Origin: Planctomycetota bacterium
Lineage (GTDB): Bacteria > Planctomycetota > JACOTG01
Length of the DNA stretch: 64,000 bases
Reading direction: 5' to 3'
NCBI GenBank assembly: GCA_016178505.1
Contig: JACOTG010000202.1
Location: forward strand, 17,681 to 81,680
The translations under genes were made by a program, and so were the position numbers. The notes under the pieces were generated by a model. It did no database searches and was not told the origin of the DNA. It worked only from the letters and a program-made list of their open reading frames with translations. Of the stretch, positions 56,095 through 64,000 are shown piece by piece (the first letter of the stretch is position 1; the number at the start of each line of letters is the position of its first letter).

Positions 56095-56102
56095 GCGCCT
56101 AT

Positions 56103-56136
56103 CTCACTCGGCCGCGGGGTCGCATCGGCGAGTGAG
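56103..56136. terminator. Inverted repeat after the M43 gene, possible terminator
   Basis: CTCACTCG (56103-56110) pairs with CGAGTGAG (56129-56136) around an 18-nt GC-rich loop, 9 nt after the stop codon. No U-run follows, so termination would need another factor. Confidence 0.35.
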
Positions 56137-56316
56137 ACCGCCTCGAAGCGCGCGACGAGACTCGCGAGTCCGATGCACTCGCGGAGTCCTCGCTCTTCGC
56201 TTTGGTCTCGCCGACCGGTGAGCCTCCCAACGCCGAATGAAGACGAAGCGAGGAGCCTCGCGCTCGGCCGCGCCGACGTGCGCCGAGATCGTCCCCATTT
56301 CGGGTTCAACTCGATC

Positions 56317-56393
56317 TGGCCCGCTGTCGCGCCGCGGGACGTTCCTTCCATCCGAACGGGAGTTGCCGACCGCGTTCGAATCGGCGCCGCTCG
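56317..56393 (+). promoter_or_regulatory. Conserved leader block, copy B
   Basis: A 77-nt block similar to 54192-54267, sharing TGGCCCGC, GGACGTT, CATCCGA, GCGTTCGA and TCGGCGCCGC in order. It ends 63 nt before the di-haem propeller gene. The remaining 56137-56316 shows no gene. Confidence 0.45.
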
Positions 56394-56456
56394 GCGCGGC
56401 GCGGACGATCGGTTCACCCGTCGACGGCCGCTTGCGGAAACAGGAGTGGATTCACC

Positions 56457-59400
56457 ATGTGGACACGCGCGCTCGGGATGCTCCTTCTCGTCTCCATCGC
56501 CACGTCTCTGAGTGCTCCGGCATTCGCGCAGGGAAGCTTCGTCGAACACGAGGTCGCGCCCGTCAAGGCGATCGACGTCGCCCTCGTGAACGGGACGTAC
56601 TACGTGCTCGTCTGCAACACGCCCGACAACTCCGTCGAGATCTATCACGTCGTGAACCCCGGCGAGCTGTCGTTCGTTCAGCGCGTGCCGGTCGGCCTCG
56701 CGCCGGTCAGCGTGCACTACGTCCCGTCGCTGAACCGCTTCTACACGGCGAACTTCATCGGCGACTCGGTGAGCCGCGTGGACTTCCCGACGGGCGGTTC
56801 CGCGGTGGCGACGCTGGTCGCGACGACGTTGGTCGGAGATTCGCCCTGCGACCTGGCACTGAGCCCGCTCACGGGTTACCTGGAGGTGCTTCTCAGCTCG
56901 CGAAGCTCGCTCATCTACCTCGATGCCGGAACGCTTGCCCCGGCGAACCTCAGCTTGAACCCGCTGGTGCTCTTGGACTTTTCCGACCCGAATGCGCCGG
57001 TGATGAAGGAGCCGCGACGGATCCTCTATGAGAGCAACCGCGTGCACATCCTGTCGCTTCGCGGCGACAACGGATTCGACCGCATCGCCGGAGTCGCAGG
57101 GGGCGGATTCCAGTTCGACATGATCTCGGCCGACTTCACGAATCCCGCCGCGATCGTTCCCGCGTTCGTTCGAAACGGCCTCGGGTCGACGAACATGGGG
57201 ATCGCCGCGTCCCAGGATGGTCGGTTGTTCATCGTGGGGAGCCTGGCGCGAAACGACATCGCCGGAAAGCAGGGGCTGAGGACACAGTCCGACGGGCTGT
57301 CGAACACCGGGCCCAACGGCCCGCACACGGGCTTCGTGGAGAGCCACCTCTACGTCGTCCAAACGGCGTCGCTGTTTCCGGGCCCGATCCAGGTGCAGGA
57401 CCGGAATCTGAACCTCACCTCGACCGCGCGCGTGGTTCCCGCTGGAACGGGCCCCAGCAATCTAGGTCAACGCGTGTCGATGCCGACCGACGTCGCGCTT
57501 CTCGAGTCGTCGTCCGGCACGCTGCAGAAAGTCTTCGTGACGTCCTTCTCGACCGACAAGATCGTCGTCCTCACGCCGAACCCGCAGCGCGCAATGTCGT
57601 GGCCGAGCACCGTCATCGACATCCCGTTTCCGACGGGAGGCGGGTACACGATGTCGGGGCCGGTGTGCCTGGCGATCAAGCCGGCCGTGGCTACTTCGAC
57701 AGATCCCGGCGCGCGCCTCTACTGCCTGAATCGCAACGACAATTCGATCAGCGTGATCGACCCGCTCACGAACACGCACGTCACCAAGATCGCTCTCGCG
57801 AACGACCCCACGCCCTCGGTCGTGCGCGGCGGAAGGTTCTTTCTCTACGAGGCGCTCGGAACGTCCTTCGGTCAGATGGACAGCTGCGCGTCGTGCCACG
57901 TTTTCGCGCACACCGACGGACTCGCCTGGAAGCTCGATGATCCGACGAATCCAGCGGCCCCCGTGCCTTCCTATCTTCCGGACGGCGTCGTGGACGCGGC
58001 CTTCGTCTCGTCGCCGGCGTTTCCCGGCGACCGTCAAGCCAAGGTGACCCAGAGCCTGCGAGGCCTCGTCAACCATCCGGTCGCGGGTGACGCGCAAGTC
58101 TTGTTCTCGAACGCCCCGTACCACTGGCGCGGCGACAAGCCTCAGTTCACCGACTTCAACGAAGCGTTCGTCAACTTGATGGGGCTTCCGCTGAATTCGC
58201 AGAGCACGAACGGGGGCGGGATCACGGACGCGCAGATGATCGCGTTCCGGGACTTCATCGATCAGGTCATGTACCCGCCGAATCCCGACGAGCCATACAC
58301 GCGAGTGCACTCGGGCGCGCTCGGCCTGCCGAACAGCGAAACCACCGGAAGCGGCGGCCTACTGGGCCTGAAGTTGTTCCACATCAAGCCGCTCACGTTC
58401 AATGGGGCCGGCGGTGGGATCTGCGCCGGACGGTCGTGCGTCGGCTGCCACTCGCTTCCGGAAGGCAGCAGCAACACGATCTCGCTCACTTCGCAAACGG
58501 CCGATCCGTTCGCTCAACCGCTCGTGTTTCAGCCGCTCGAGTCCACTGCCCTTCGAAGCCTCGGCAGCCGCGAAGGAATCTTCGAGACGTCCTCCGCGAT
58601 GATGCCGATGCCGCCGAACGGCGCTCTGCGTCGCACAAGCACGGCGGGATTGACGCAAGGAGGCGCCGCGAATCTCTCGATCAACGGGTTCACGACGATC
58701 TTCTTCGCGCCGGACTTCACGGCGCCTCCGGGCACATTCGATTACACCGGGGCTTCCGGCCCGAACGGTGGCCTGGCGGCGGGCGAACAGCAGCAGCTCG
58801 AGGCGGTGATCCAGTTCTGCCGCGAGTTCGATACGGGAGTCGCTCCGAGCGTCGGCCCCGCGCTCACGGTGACGACGAGCAACGCGTGTGCAGCCGCGCC
58901 GCTCCTCGCGCTCGGCGAAACGCAAGCGCAACGCGCGAACTGCGGAATCGCCGTCTATCGTCGGGTGAATGGAACGGCGCAGGGTCTCTACTACGACGTC
59001 ACTCAGAACCTGTACGTCGACGTCGCGTCGCCGACGACGACGTTCACGACGTCGCAGCTCCTGGGTCTCACCGGATGTACCACCACGCTCGGGGCCAACG
59101 ACGTCGTCATCGTCGAGGGCGTCCACGTTGGCAGCGAGCGACGCGTCGCGAGCCTGACAGGCATCGCGCCTGCGCCTCCGCCGACCCAGCCCACGCCTTC
59201 CGGAATCACGCTGCTCCCGGCGATGCCAGCCACGCACTGGGCGTTCGTCCCGCAGTTCACGAAGAACTGGTCGCCTCCAGCCGCGGGCGCGCCGGGCCCG
59301 AACGACTTCGTCTGGCAGCAGCCGAGCTTGCCGGAGCCGAAGAGCCTGAAAGCGATGCGCCTCATGCAAAACGCGCTCATCACCGCCGGCGGGTTCGGGC

Positions 59401-59822
59401 CGACGGCCCCGCGGCACGAAGCGCCGCGCCGCTTCCGCGTCAGCGGAACGAACATCCGGCATGGAGCGAAGCTTCGGCTCCGCATGCCGCATCCGCAGTC
59501 GCCGGGCGTTCCCCCGCCCTACGCGAACGTCCCCGCGAACACGTTCCTCATCGAGTTGGATCTCCAGCCCGCGATCGACCCGGCGACGAACACCGTCGTA
59601 TGGGAGACGACCGCGGAAGTCGACCCGTTCGTGCTCTACATGATGATGAACGGGGGCATCTGGGCGCCGGACGTCATGAACCTATTCCTTGGAGTGTTTC
59701 CGTCGCCGGGGCAACCGACGCTGCTCAGTCCGACGGCGTGGAACCAGTACACCGTCGAGGTCGTCAACGAGGGCAATCCGACTCCGTCGACGTCGATCCT
59801 CGCGCCGATCACGGCGCCGTGA
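56457..59822 (+). CDS. Secreted beta-propeller protein with two c-type haem motifs
   Basis: 1121 residues. Signal peptide to about residue 23 (SLSAPAFAQ). Residues ~30-450 form a YncE/lactonase-like beta-propeller (VALVNGTYYVLVCNTPDNSVEIYHV, PVGLAPVSVHYVPSLNRFYTANFIGDSVSRV shown only by landmarks VCNTPDNSV, FYTANFIGDSVSRV, LYCLNRNDNSISVI). Haem motifs CASCH (Cys477, Cys480, His481) and CVGCH (Cys661, Cys664, His665) follow, in the layout of di-haem peroxidase/MauG-like domains. The C-terminal ~250 residues are beta-rich. Likely a periplasmic or surface electron-transfer or oxidising protein. Leader block B precedes it. Confidence 0.82.
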   Translation: MWTRALGMLLLVSIATSLSAPAFAQGSFVEHEVAPVKAIDVALVNGTYYVLVCNTPDNSVEIYHVVNPGELSFVQRVPVGLAPVSVHYVPSLNRFYTANFIGDSVSRVDFPTGGSAVATLVATTLVGDSPCDLALSPLTGYLEVLLSSRSSLIYLDAGTLAPANLSLNPLVLLDFSDPNAPVMKEPRRILYESNRVHILSLRGDNGFDRIAGVAGGGFQFDMISADFTNPAAIVPAFVRNGLGSTNMGIAASQDGRLFIVGSLARNDIAGKQGLRTQSDGLSNTGPNGPHTGFVESHLYVVQTASLFPGPIQVQDRNLNLTSTARVVPAGTGPSNLGQRVSMPTDVALLESSSGTLQKVFVTSFSTDKIVVLTPNPQRAMSWPSTVIDIPFPTGGGYTMSGPVCLAIKPAVATSTDPGARLYCLNRNDNSISVIDPLTNTHVTKIALANDPTPSVVRGGRFFLYEALGTSFGQMDSCASCHVFAHTDGLAWKLDDPTNPAAPVPSYLPDGVVDAAFVSSPAFPGDRQAKVTQSLRGLVNHPVAGDAQVLFSNAPYHWRGDKPQFTDFNEAFVNLMGLPLNSQSTNGGGITDAQMIAFRDFIDQVMYPPNPDEPYTRVHSGALGLPNSETTGSGGLLGLKLFHIKPLTFNGAGGGICAGRSCVGCHSLPEGSSNTISLTSQTADPFAQPLVFQPLESTALRSLGSREGIFETSSAMMPMPPNGALRRTSTAGLTQGGAANLSINGFTTIFFAPDFTAPPGTFDYTGASGPNGGLAAGEQQQLEAVIQFCREFDTGVAPSVGPALTVTTSNACAAAPLLALGETQAQRANCGIAVYRRVNGTAQGLYYDVTQNLYVDVASPTTTFTTSQLLGLTGCTTTLGANDVVIVEGVHVGSERRVASLTGIAPAPPPTQPTPSGITLLPAMPATHWAFVPQFTKNWSPPAAGAPGPNDFVWQQPSLPEPKSLKAMRLMQNALITAGGFGPTAPRHEAPRRFRVSGTNIRHGAKLRLRMPHPQSPGVPPPYANVPANTFLIELDLQPAIDPATNTVVWETTAEVDPFVLYMMMNGGIWAPDVMNLFLGVFPSPGQPTLLSPTAWNQYTVEVVNEGNPTPSTSILAPITAP

Positions 59823-59880
59823 TCGCGCCTTTGGGCCCCGCCGATCGGGGTGGTCACGGATCCGGTGATTCGGGAGAATC

Positions 59881-62619
59881 ATGGCCGTGTTCAGCACCGC
59901 GATGTTCGCTCTCGTCCTCGGCGCGTTCTCGTTCGGATCCGCGGGCGACGACTGGCCCGAGGTGCCGTCGCTCTCGATGGCCGCGTTCGATGAAGCGTTC
60001 GTCGACGCCGCGCGCGCGCTCGTCGATTCCGAGCCCGGCAGTGCCACGGACTCCGCCGAGCGCGCGCGACGTGCGGCGCCTGTCGGTCCGCTCCACGACC
60101 TCCTCACGGACGATTGCGGGCGCCTCCTTCGGTTGACGCCGGCGGAGGCCGCGACTCTCCTTCGCTGCCTCGACGACGGAAGCGAGAAGGGAGCCGAAGC
60201 CATCGAGCCGGGCCTCCTCGGACGCGCGTTCGAGCGACGGGCGCTGCGGATCGGCGACGTTGCGATCGATTCGAGCACGAGCGCGACCGATCCTCTCCGT
60301 GAGAATCGTCTCGCGTGCGCGGACGCCGCCGTGCGGCTGTCGAGCGCGGCGAGCGTCGAGACGGCTGCGCACGCCAAGCTCGCGCGAGGCGCGCTCCGCG
60401 CAACTTTCGGACTTCATCAAGGCGCCGACGGCCGTCGGATCGTGGATGACGTGAACGACGCGGCCACCGCGCTGGCCCATACCGGCTTCGTCCTCGAGCA
60501 CGCTTACGCGCTCTTCATCGCCGGAGTGGTCGCCGAGAAGAACGACGAGTCGTCGGACGCGCTCGCGCGCTTCGGCATCGCGATCCACGAATCCGAATCG
60601 AGATCGCGACCCTTGTTCGTCGAGGCGCTGGCTCACCGCCTGATCCTGGATTGTCGACTCGCGCACGAAGGAGACGCGAAGTCGGACGCCGAGCGACTCG
60701 AAGCCGCCCTCGCGGCGCAAGACGCAAATCGAAAAGGGACCATCACTGGGGTCGCGTGGTTCGCGCTCGGCACCTGGCACGGCTATCGACGGCCCGAGGA
60801 CGACGAGCGCTCCAACCATCGCCACGAGCAGGCCGTGGACGCGTGGACGAACGCCATCGAGAACTTCCCCGAAGCGAGGGACGGCGCGCTGGCACGCGTG
60901 CAACGCTCGAACATGCTCGCGAACCTCGGCCGATTCGCGGAGGCGCACGAGGACTTGGACCAAGCGGCGGCGATCTTCGATCGGCTCGGGCTCGCCGACG
61001 ACTCGGTACACTGCATCGCCTCGCGCGCGTGGGTCGAATATCGGGAGGGGAAGCCCGAGTCGTGCCTCAAAACCCTCGATGAGGAGCGCGCTCGACTCGA
61101 TCCGTCGAAGCCGTCTCACCTGCGTCGCCTTCGCTACAACGTCGAAACTCGCGCGTTCGCGGCGCGTCGACTCGGCAACGCGAAGGTCACGGAAGAGGCG
61201 CTCCTGACCATGATCGCGATCGAGGACGAGATGCTCGCGAAGGCGGCTCCGGGATATGCGCTCTACGAAGCGGAAGAGGCCGTCGAGACTCACGGATTCC
61301 TCGTCCAGCAGCTGTGCGACGGCTCCGGCGCCGAGGGCTCGCGCGACGAGCGCTTCCTACGCGCGACGGCGGCGATCGAACACGGACGCGCCCGCGTTCT
61401 CCGCACGGCGTTGAACGCGCGCGGGGGCCAAGCGCCGCCGGCCGCGCACGGCGTGCCCCCGCCGAAGTTCGGGGCGCTTCCGGAAGGCGTCGCGGAGCTT
61501 CGATGGTTCGTGTCGCGCGCGCTTCCGCCGGTCGAAACCGACCACGAGCGCGATCACTATGTCCTGCTCGGACGCTTCCGCGCCGAGAGGATCTTCGCCG
61601 ACCTCGGCGCGGCGGAGGAAGTCGATGCGGCGGTGGGTCGATTCCTCGACGACTGGATGACCGAACGCGGGCTCACGCGGAGCGCGGACGAATACGAGCA
61701 CGACGTCCGGGCGCTCACCGCTCGTCTGCTCGGCCCGGCGTGCGCGTGGTTCGAAGGCGAGCACGGCCCCGACCGACTTCTCGTCATGCCGGACGGCATG
61801 ATCGAGCGCGTGCCGTTCGACGCTCTCCTGGCGGGAAAACGCGGGCCCGAGCCCGGATTCGCTGGGCTTCCCTTTCTCGTGAAGAAGGTCGCGATCGCGC
61901 GCGTGCCTTCTCTCGCGATCCTCGATGCGCTCGCGCGACCGAATCGCGAGCCCGCGGTTCTCGCGGCGCTCGATCCCGTCGTGCGCAGCGATTCGCCGCC
62001 GCCCCTTCGATTCGCGTCGGTCGAAGGCGCCGCACTCCGGCGATCGTTCCGTGACGTACGAGTGCTCGAACGATCGGAGGCGACGTCCGAAGCGCTACGG
62101 ACCGCGCTCGCCGAGCGTGCGGTCGGTTGGCTGCACCTCGGCACGCATGCGCGAAGATCGAGCGGCCACGAGCATTCCGCCTCGGCGCTCCTCTTCGCCT
62201 CGAGCGGCGAGGGGACGGGATGGCTCGAGTGCAGCGCTCTCGAGTCGCTCCCGATCACCCGCGGCGCGCGCGTCGTGCTCTCCGCGTGCGGCACGGCCGA
62301 CGGCGACCTTCACCGCGGCGAAGGTGTGCTCGGCATCTGGCGCGCGTTCCTTCTCGCCGGCGCGTCGTGCGTCGTGTCGACCTTGCGCGACGTGGACGAT
62401 CGGTGCACGGCGGCCTGGATGTCCTCGTTCTATGCGAGCGCGGCGAGGGGAGTCCCGATTGCCGACGCGATGCGCGACGCGTCGCGGCACTGGCTTCGAG
62501 GCGAAGGCGTCCCCGCGTTCCCGCGAGGCTCGCTGCTCAAAGATTTCGCGCACCCGGCCGCCTGGGCGGCGTGGGTGTGTGTCGGCGACGACGGAGGTGC
62601 GATGCCGGGCAGACCGTGA
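59881..62619 (+). CDS. TPR-CHAT domain protein (caspase-like protease fold)
   Basis: 912 residues; a hydrophobic start (FALVLGAFSFGSAG) may be a signal peptide. Residues ~80-450 are helical TPR-like repeats (ALAHRLILDCRLAHEGDA, ARVQRSNMLANLGRFAEAHEDLDQA, in landmarks NMLANLGRFAEAHEDL and YREGKPESCLKTL). The CHAT domain spans ~620-905 with the catalytic dyad His756 in LHLGTHAR and Cys803 in VLSACGTADGD, then GEGVLGIWRAFLLAGASCVVSTL. CHAT proteins are caspase/separase-related proteases. The partner or trigger is unknown; neighbours are a secreted haem protein and a convergent anti-sigma/sigma pair, with no defence genes. Confidence 0.9.
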   Translation: MAVFSTAMFALVLGAFSFGSAGDDWPEVPSLSMAAFDEAFVDAARALVDSEPGSATDSAERARRAAPVGPLHDLLTDDCGRLLRLTPAEAATLLRCLDDGSEKGAEAIEPGLLGRAFERRALRIGDVAIDSSTSATDPLRENRLACADAAVRLSSAASVETAAHAKLARGALRATFGLHQGADGRRIVDDVNDAATALAHTGFVLEHAYALFIAGVVAEKNDESSDALARFGIAIHESESRSRPLFVEALAHRLILDCRLAHEGDAKSDAERLEAALAAQDANRKGTITGVAWFALGTWHGYRRPEDDERSNHRHEQAVDAWTNAIENFPEARDGALARVQRSNMLANLGRFAEAHEDLDQAAAIFDRLGLADDSVHCIASRAWVEYREGKPESCLKTLDEERARLDPSKPSHLRRLRYNVETRAFAARRLGNAKVTEEALLTMIAIEDEMLAKAAPGYALYEAEEAVETHGFLVQQLCDGSGAEGSRDERFLRATAAIEHGRARVLRTALNARGGQAPPAAHGVPPPKFGALPEGVAELRWFVSRALPPVETDHERDHYVLLGRFRAERIFADLGAAEEVDAAVGRFLDDWMTERGLTRSADEYEHDVRALTARLLGPACAWFEGEHGPDRLLVMPDGMIERVPFDALLAGKRGPEPGFAGLPFLVKKVAIARVPSLAILDALARPNREPAVLAALDPVVRSDSPPPLRFASVEGAALRRSFRDVRVLERSEATSEALRTALAERAVGWLHLGTHARRSSGHEHSASALLFASSGEGTGWLECSALESLPITRGARVVLSACGTADGDLHRGEGVLGIWRAFLLAGASCVVSTLRDVDDRCTAAWMSSFYASAARGVPIADAMRDASRHWLRGEGVPAFPRGSLLKDFAHPAAWAAWVCVGDDGGAMPGRP

Positions 62620-63384
62620 TCACCGCGCGATGGGGCGCACGACGAGCGTCGCCGCGCCGATCGAGGCGCGTGACGGCGGTGTGCCCGCGGCTGCGGCGCG
62701 CGCGATGCCGATCAGCTCGTCGTCGACGAGGGGTTTGTCGGCCAGGACGACGATCCACGTCTCGGCTCGTGAAATGCTGACCGCTCGATCCAATGGCAGG
62801 AGCACTTCCTCGCCGGCCGTCACCGCCGCCCACCGCGCGGCGGCGTCGACGGGCTCGATCGTCGCGTCGCCGTTTTCGGAGGCGAGTCGCACGAGCGACG
62901 CAAAGCCCGTTCGCGCGACGACGACCAGCGCTCGCCGGTTGTCACCGACTCGCGGCGGCTCGGCATCGCGCATTTCGCGGCCCGCGGCATCGACGAGGAG
63001 GACTTGGCCGAGCGCCGGTGACAGCGGCGGTCCGCCCGGGCGCAGCGCGATCCACGTGACGAGAACGACCGCCGCGGCCGCTGCCGCGACGATCGCCATC
63101 CGTCGAACGCGGGTGCCATTCGACATCTGCTGGATCTCGACATCCGATGCGAGGAGCGTCAGGTTCCGGTCGGCGCAGCGCGGGCACGCGATCACGTGAC
63201 GCGCGAGCGCCGTCCGCTTCTCGGCCGACTGGATCGTGCCGCGGCGGAGCGCGTCGAGATCCGCCGGCTCCGGGCACTCCCCGAGCGCGGCGAGCTGGCT
63301 TTCGGACCGGCGAAGGTCGGACTCCCGGTACTCGGCAGCGAGCCGTTTCACTGCGGCATCGATGGGTTCTTCGTTGGGGTTCAT
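62620..63384 (-). CDS. Membrane anti-sigma factor with zf-HC2-like N-terminus
   Basis: 254 residues from ATG 63384, overlapping the sigma stop as ATGA. The N-terminal zinc site is ARHVIACPRC (His63, Cys67, Cys70). One transmembrane helix follows at ~85-102 (MAIVAAAAAAVVLVTWIAL), then a ~150-residue extracytoplasmic beta-rich domain (LVVVARTGFASLVRLAS, TWIVVLADKPL). This is the usual layout of an anti-sigma that holds its ECF partner at the membrane. The regulated genes are unknown. It converges with the CHAT gene with no gap. Confidence 0.85.
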   Translation of the reverse strand: MNPNEEPIDAAVKRLAAEYRESDLRRSESQLAALGECPEPADLDALRRGTIQSAEKRTALARHVIACPRCADRNLTLLASDVEIQQMSNGTRVRRMAIVAAAAAAVVLVTWIALRPGGPPLSPALGQVLLVDAAGREMRDAEPPRVGDNRRALVVVARTGFASLVRLASENGDATIEPVDAAARWAAVTAGEEVLLPLDRAVSISRAETWIVVLADKPLVDDELIGIARAAAAGTPPSRASIGAATLVVRPIAR

Positions 63385-64000
63385 GGCCTTCCCTGATCCT
63401 GTGAACGGCTCAGCTCGACGCTGGGGGCCATCTTTGTTCGCGCTTCGGCGGGCGGCGGCGCGAGCTGCGTCCGCAGGAATGCGAGTCCGGCTGCGAAATC
63501 GCGCTTCATCGTCCGCACGCTGAGGCCGGGCCGCGCCAGATCCTCGTAGGTTCGACCCTCGACCAGGCGCGCGCGCACGACGAGCGCGGCTCGCGGGTTC
63601 GATGATGCGAGGGAGACGAGCGCCTCGTGAAACGCTTCGATCTCGGTGGCCACTTCGTCCGAGGCGATCGCCATCCCCGACTCGGTGCGCTCGTCGAGTC
63701 GCTGCGGATCGCGAAGGGCGACGAACGATCGACAGGGCGGCTCGAGGCGACGCGGATCCTGCGACGTCTTCAGGCGGACGTGCGTCCACGGATGGCCGGA
63801 TCGGAGGCAGATCTCCGAGTAAGGCGCGAAGTGCGCGCAGTTGCCGCAGCGAACGCGTCCGCGTTCTCGGCGCTCGGCGCTGATCGCGACGCTGATCGCG
63901 ATCTGACGCTGAAAGGCGAGGAACCCCGCGACGCTCGGAGCGACGACGGCGCTCACGGGTCTCGCGCCGGAAAGGAGCCGGAGAAAAACGTCCTGCGCGA
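63381..64000 (-). CDS. ECF-like sigma factor with internal Cys cluster (5' end outside window)
   Basis: The frame is open to the window edge, and the first visible residues AQDVFLRLLSGARPV resemble sigma region 2, so the start is probably beyond 64000; GTG at 63956 is the fallback. Region 4 is near the C-terminus: ALVVRARLVEGRTYEDLARPGLSVRTMKRDFAAGLAFLRTQL, in landmarks RTYEDLA and SVRTMKRDF (recognition helix). Between the two lies an unusual linker with RCGNCAHF, EICLRSGHPW and PPCRSF, four cysteines that could bind zinc or act as a redox switch. The cognate anti-sigma overlaps its stop by 4 nt. Confidence 0.75.
   Translation of the reverse strand, partial: AQDVFLRLLSGARPVSAVVAPSVAGFLAFQRQIAISVAISAERRERGRVRCGNCAHFAPYSEICLRSGHPWTHVRLKTSQDPRRLEPPCRSFVALRDPQRLDERTESGMAIASDEVATEIEAFHEALVSLASSNPRAALVVRARLVEGRTYEDLARPGLSVRTMKRDFAAGLAFLRTQLAPPPAEARTKMAPSVELSRSQDQGRP

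Noticed and set aside
59881..62619. CHAT protein as part of an anti-phage (caspase-type) defence system.
   Set aside because: No gasdermin, CRISPR type III-E, Avs, reverse transcriptase or other defence gene is nearby; TPR-CHAT proteins are common outside defence.

Overview
The window is a high-GC, gene-dense bacterial chromosome segment. Its gene repertoire fits Planctomycetota best: large secreted FG-GAP/VCBS and beta-helix proteins, secreted metzincin-type proteases, a beta-propeller protein with c-type haem motifs, a CHAT-TPR protein, ECF-type sigma/zf-HC2 anti-sigma pairs and a RayT-type transposase. Acidobacteriota or Myxococcota remain possible, because no rRNA or other phylogenetic marker is present. 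No tRNA, rRNA, CRISPR array, prophage or replication origin was seen.

Layout. 1-10.8 kb: the end of an amidohydrolase, a RayT transposase bracketed by 36-bp inverted repeats, pirin, a GAF/fRMsr-like protein, a small HEAAH metalloprotein, an S41 peptidase, a secreted beta-helix protein and a large alpha/beta hydrolase. 10.8-11.0 kb is a palindrome-rich, REP-like spacer. 11.0-18.1 kb is a minus-strand operon: TrmB-like regulator, retropepsin-like protease, ABC ATPase, and an ABC permease fused to an M1 aminopeptidase. 18.3-22.0 kb holds a membrane protein with a winged-helix regulator, a cis-prenyltransferase (uppS), a class-C beta-lactamase-like hydrolase and a DUF4352-like protein. 22.2-25.5 kb holds a RedB-like thiol protein overlapping a hybrid histidine kinase whose terminal HPt domain has lost its phospho-His. 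25.5-32.1 kb holds a secreted metzincin, a lone zf-HC2 anti-sigma-like gene, and a glucose-dehydrogenase-like MDR protein coupled by TGATG to a flavin reductase/polyferredoxin fusion.

32.4-44.1 kb is mostly secreted proteins (14 FG-GAP repeats, hydrolase-TPR, DUF6624-like, a Cys-rich protein ending at a clear intrinsic terminator), followed by a spondin/aquaporin/GMC oxidoreductase/VOC cluster. 44.5-48.1 kb: a TetR regulator and ClC channel with a clear palindromic operator, divergent from a small winged-helix gene plus two DUF5985-like membrane proteins.

The most striking region is 48.2-53.0 kb. Five genes linked by 4-nt stop/start overlaps look like a glucosylglycerate (compatible-solute) locus: gpgS, a cation:proton antiporter, a second glycosyltransferase, a sodium:solute symporter and an MpgP/GpgP-type phosphatase. 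Three of the five appear broken. The antiporter lacks about 50 residues just before its DD motif, the symporter is reduced to its first and last helices, and the phosphatase has an internal amber codon and a damaged GDxxND motif. A 1.3-kb gene graveyard follows. 54.3-62.6 kb carries a secreted M43-like protease and a di-haem beta-propeller protein with similar non-coding leaders, then a TPR-CHAT protein. The window ends in an anti-sigma factor and a sigma factor with an unusual Cys cluster, cut by the window edge.
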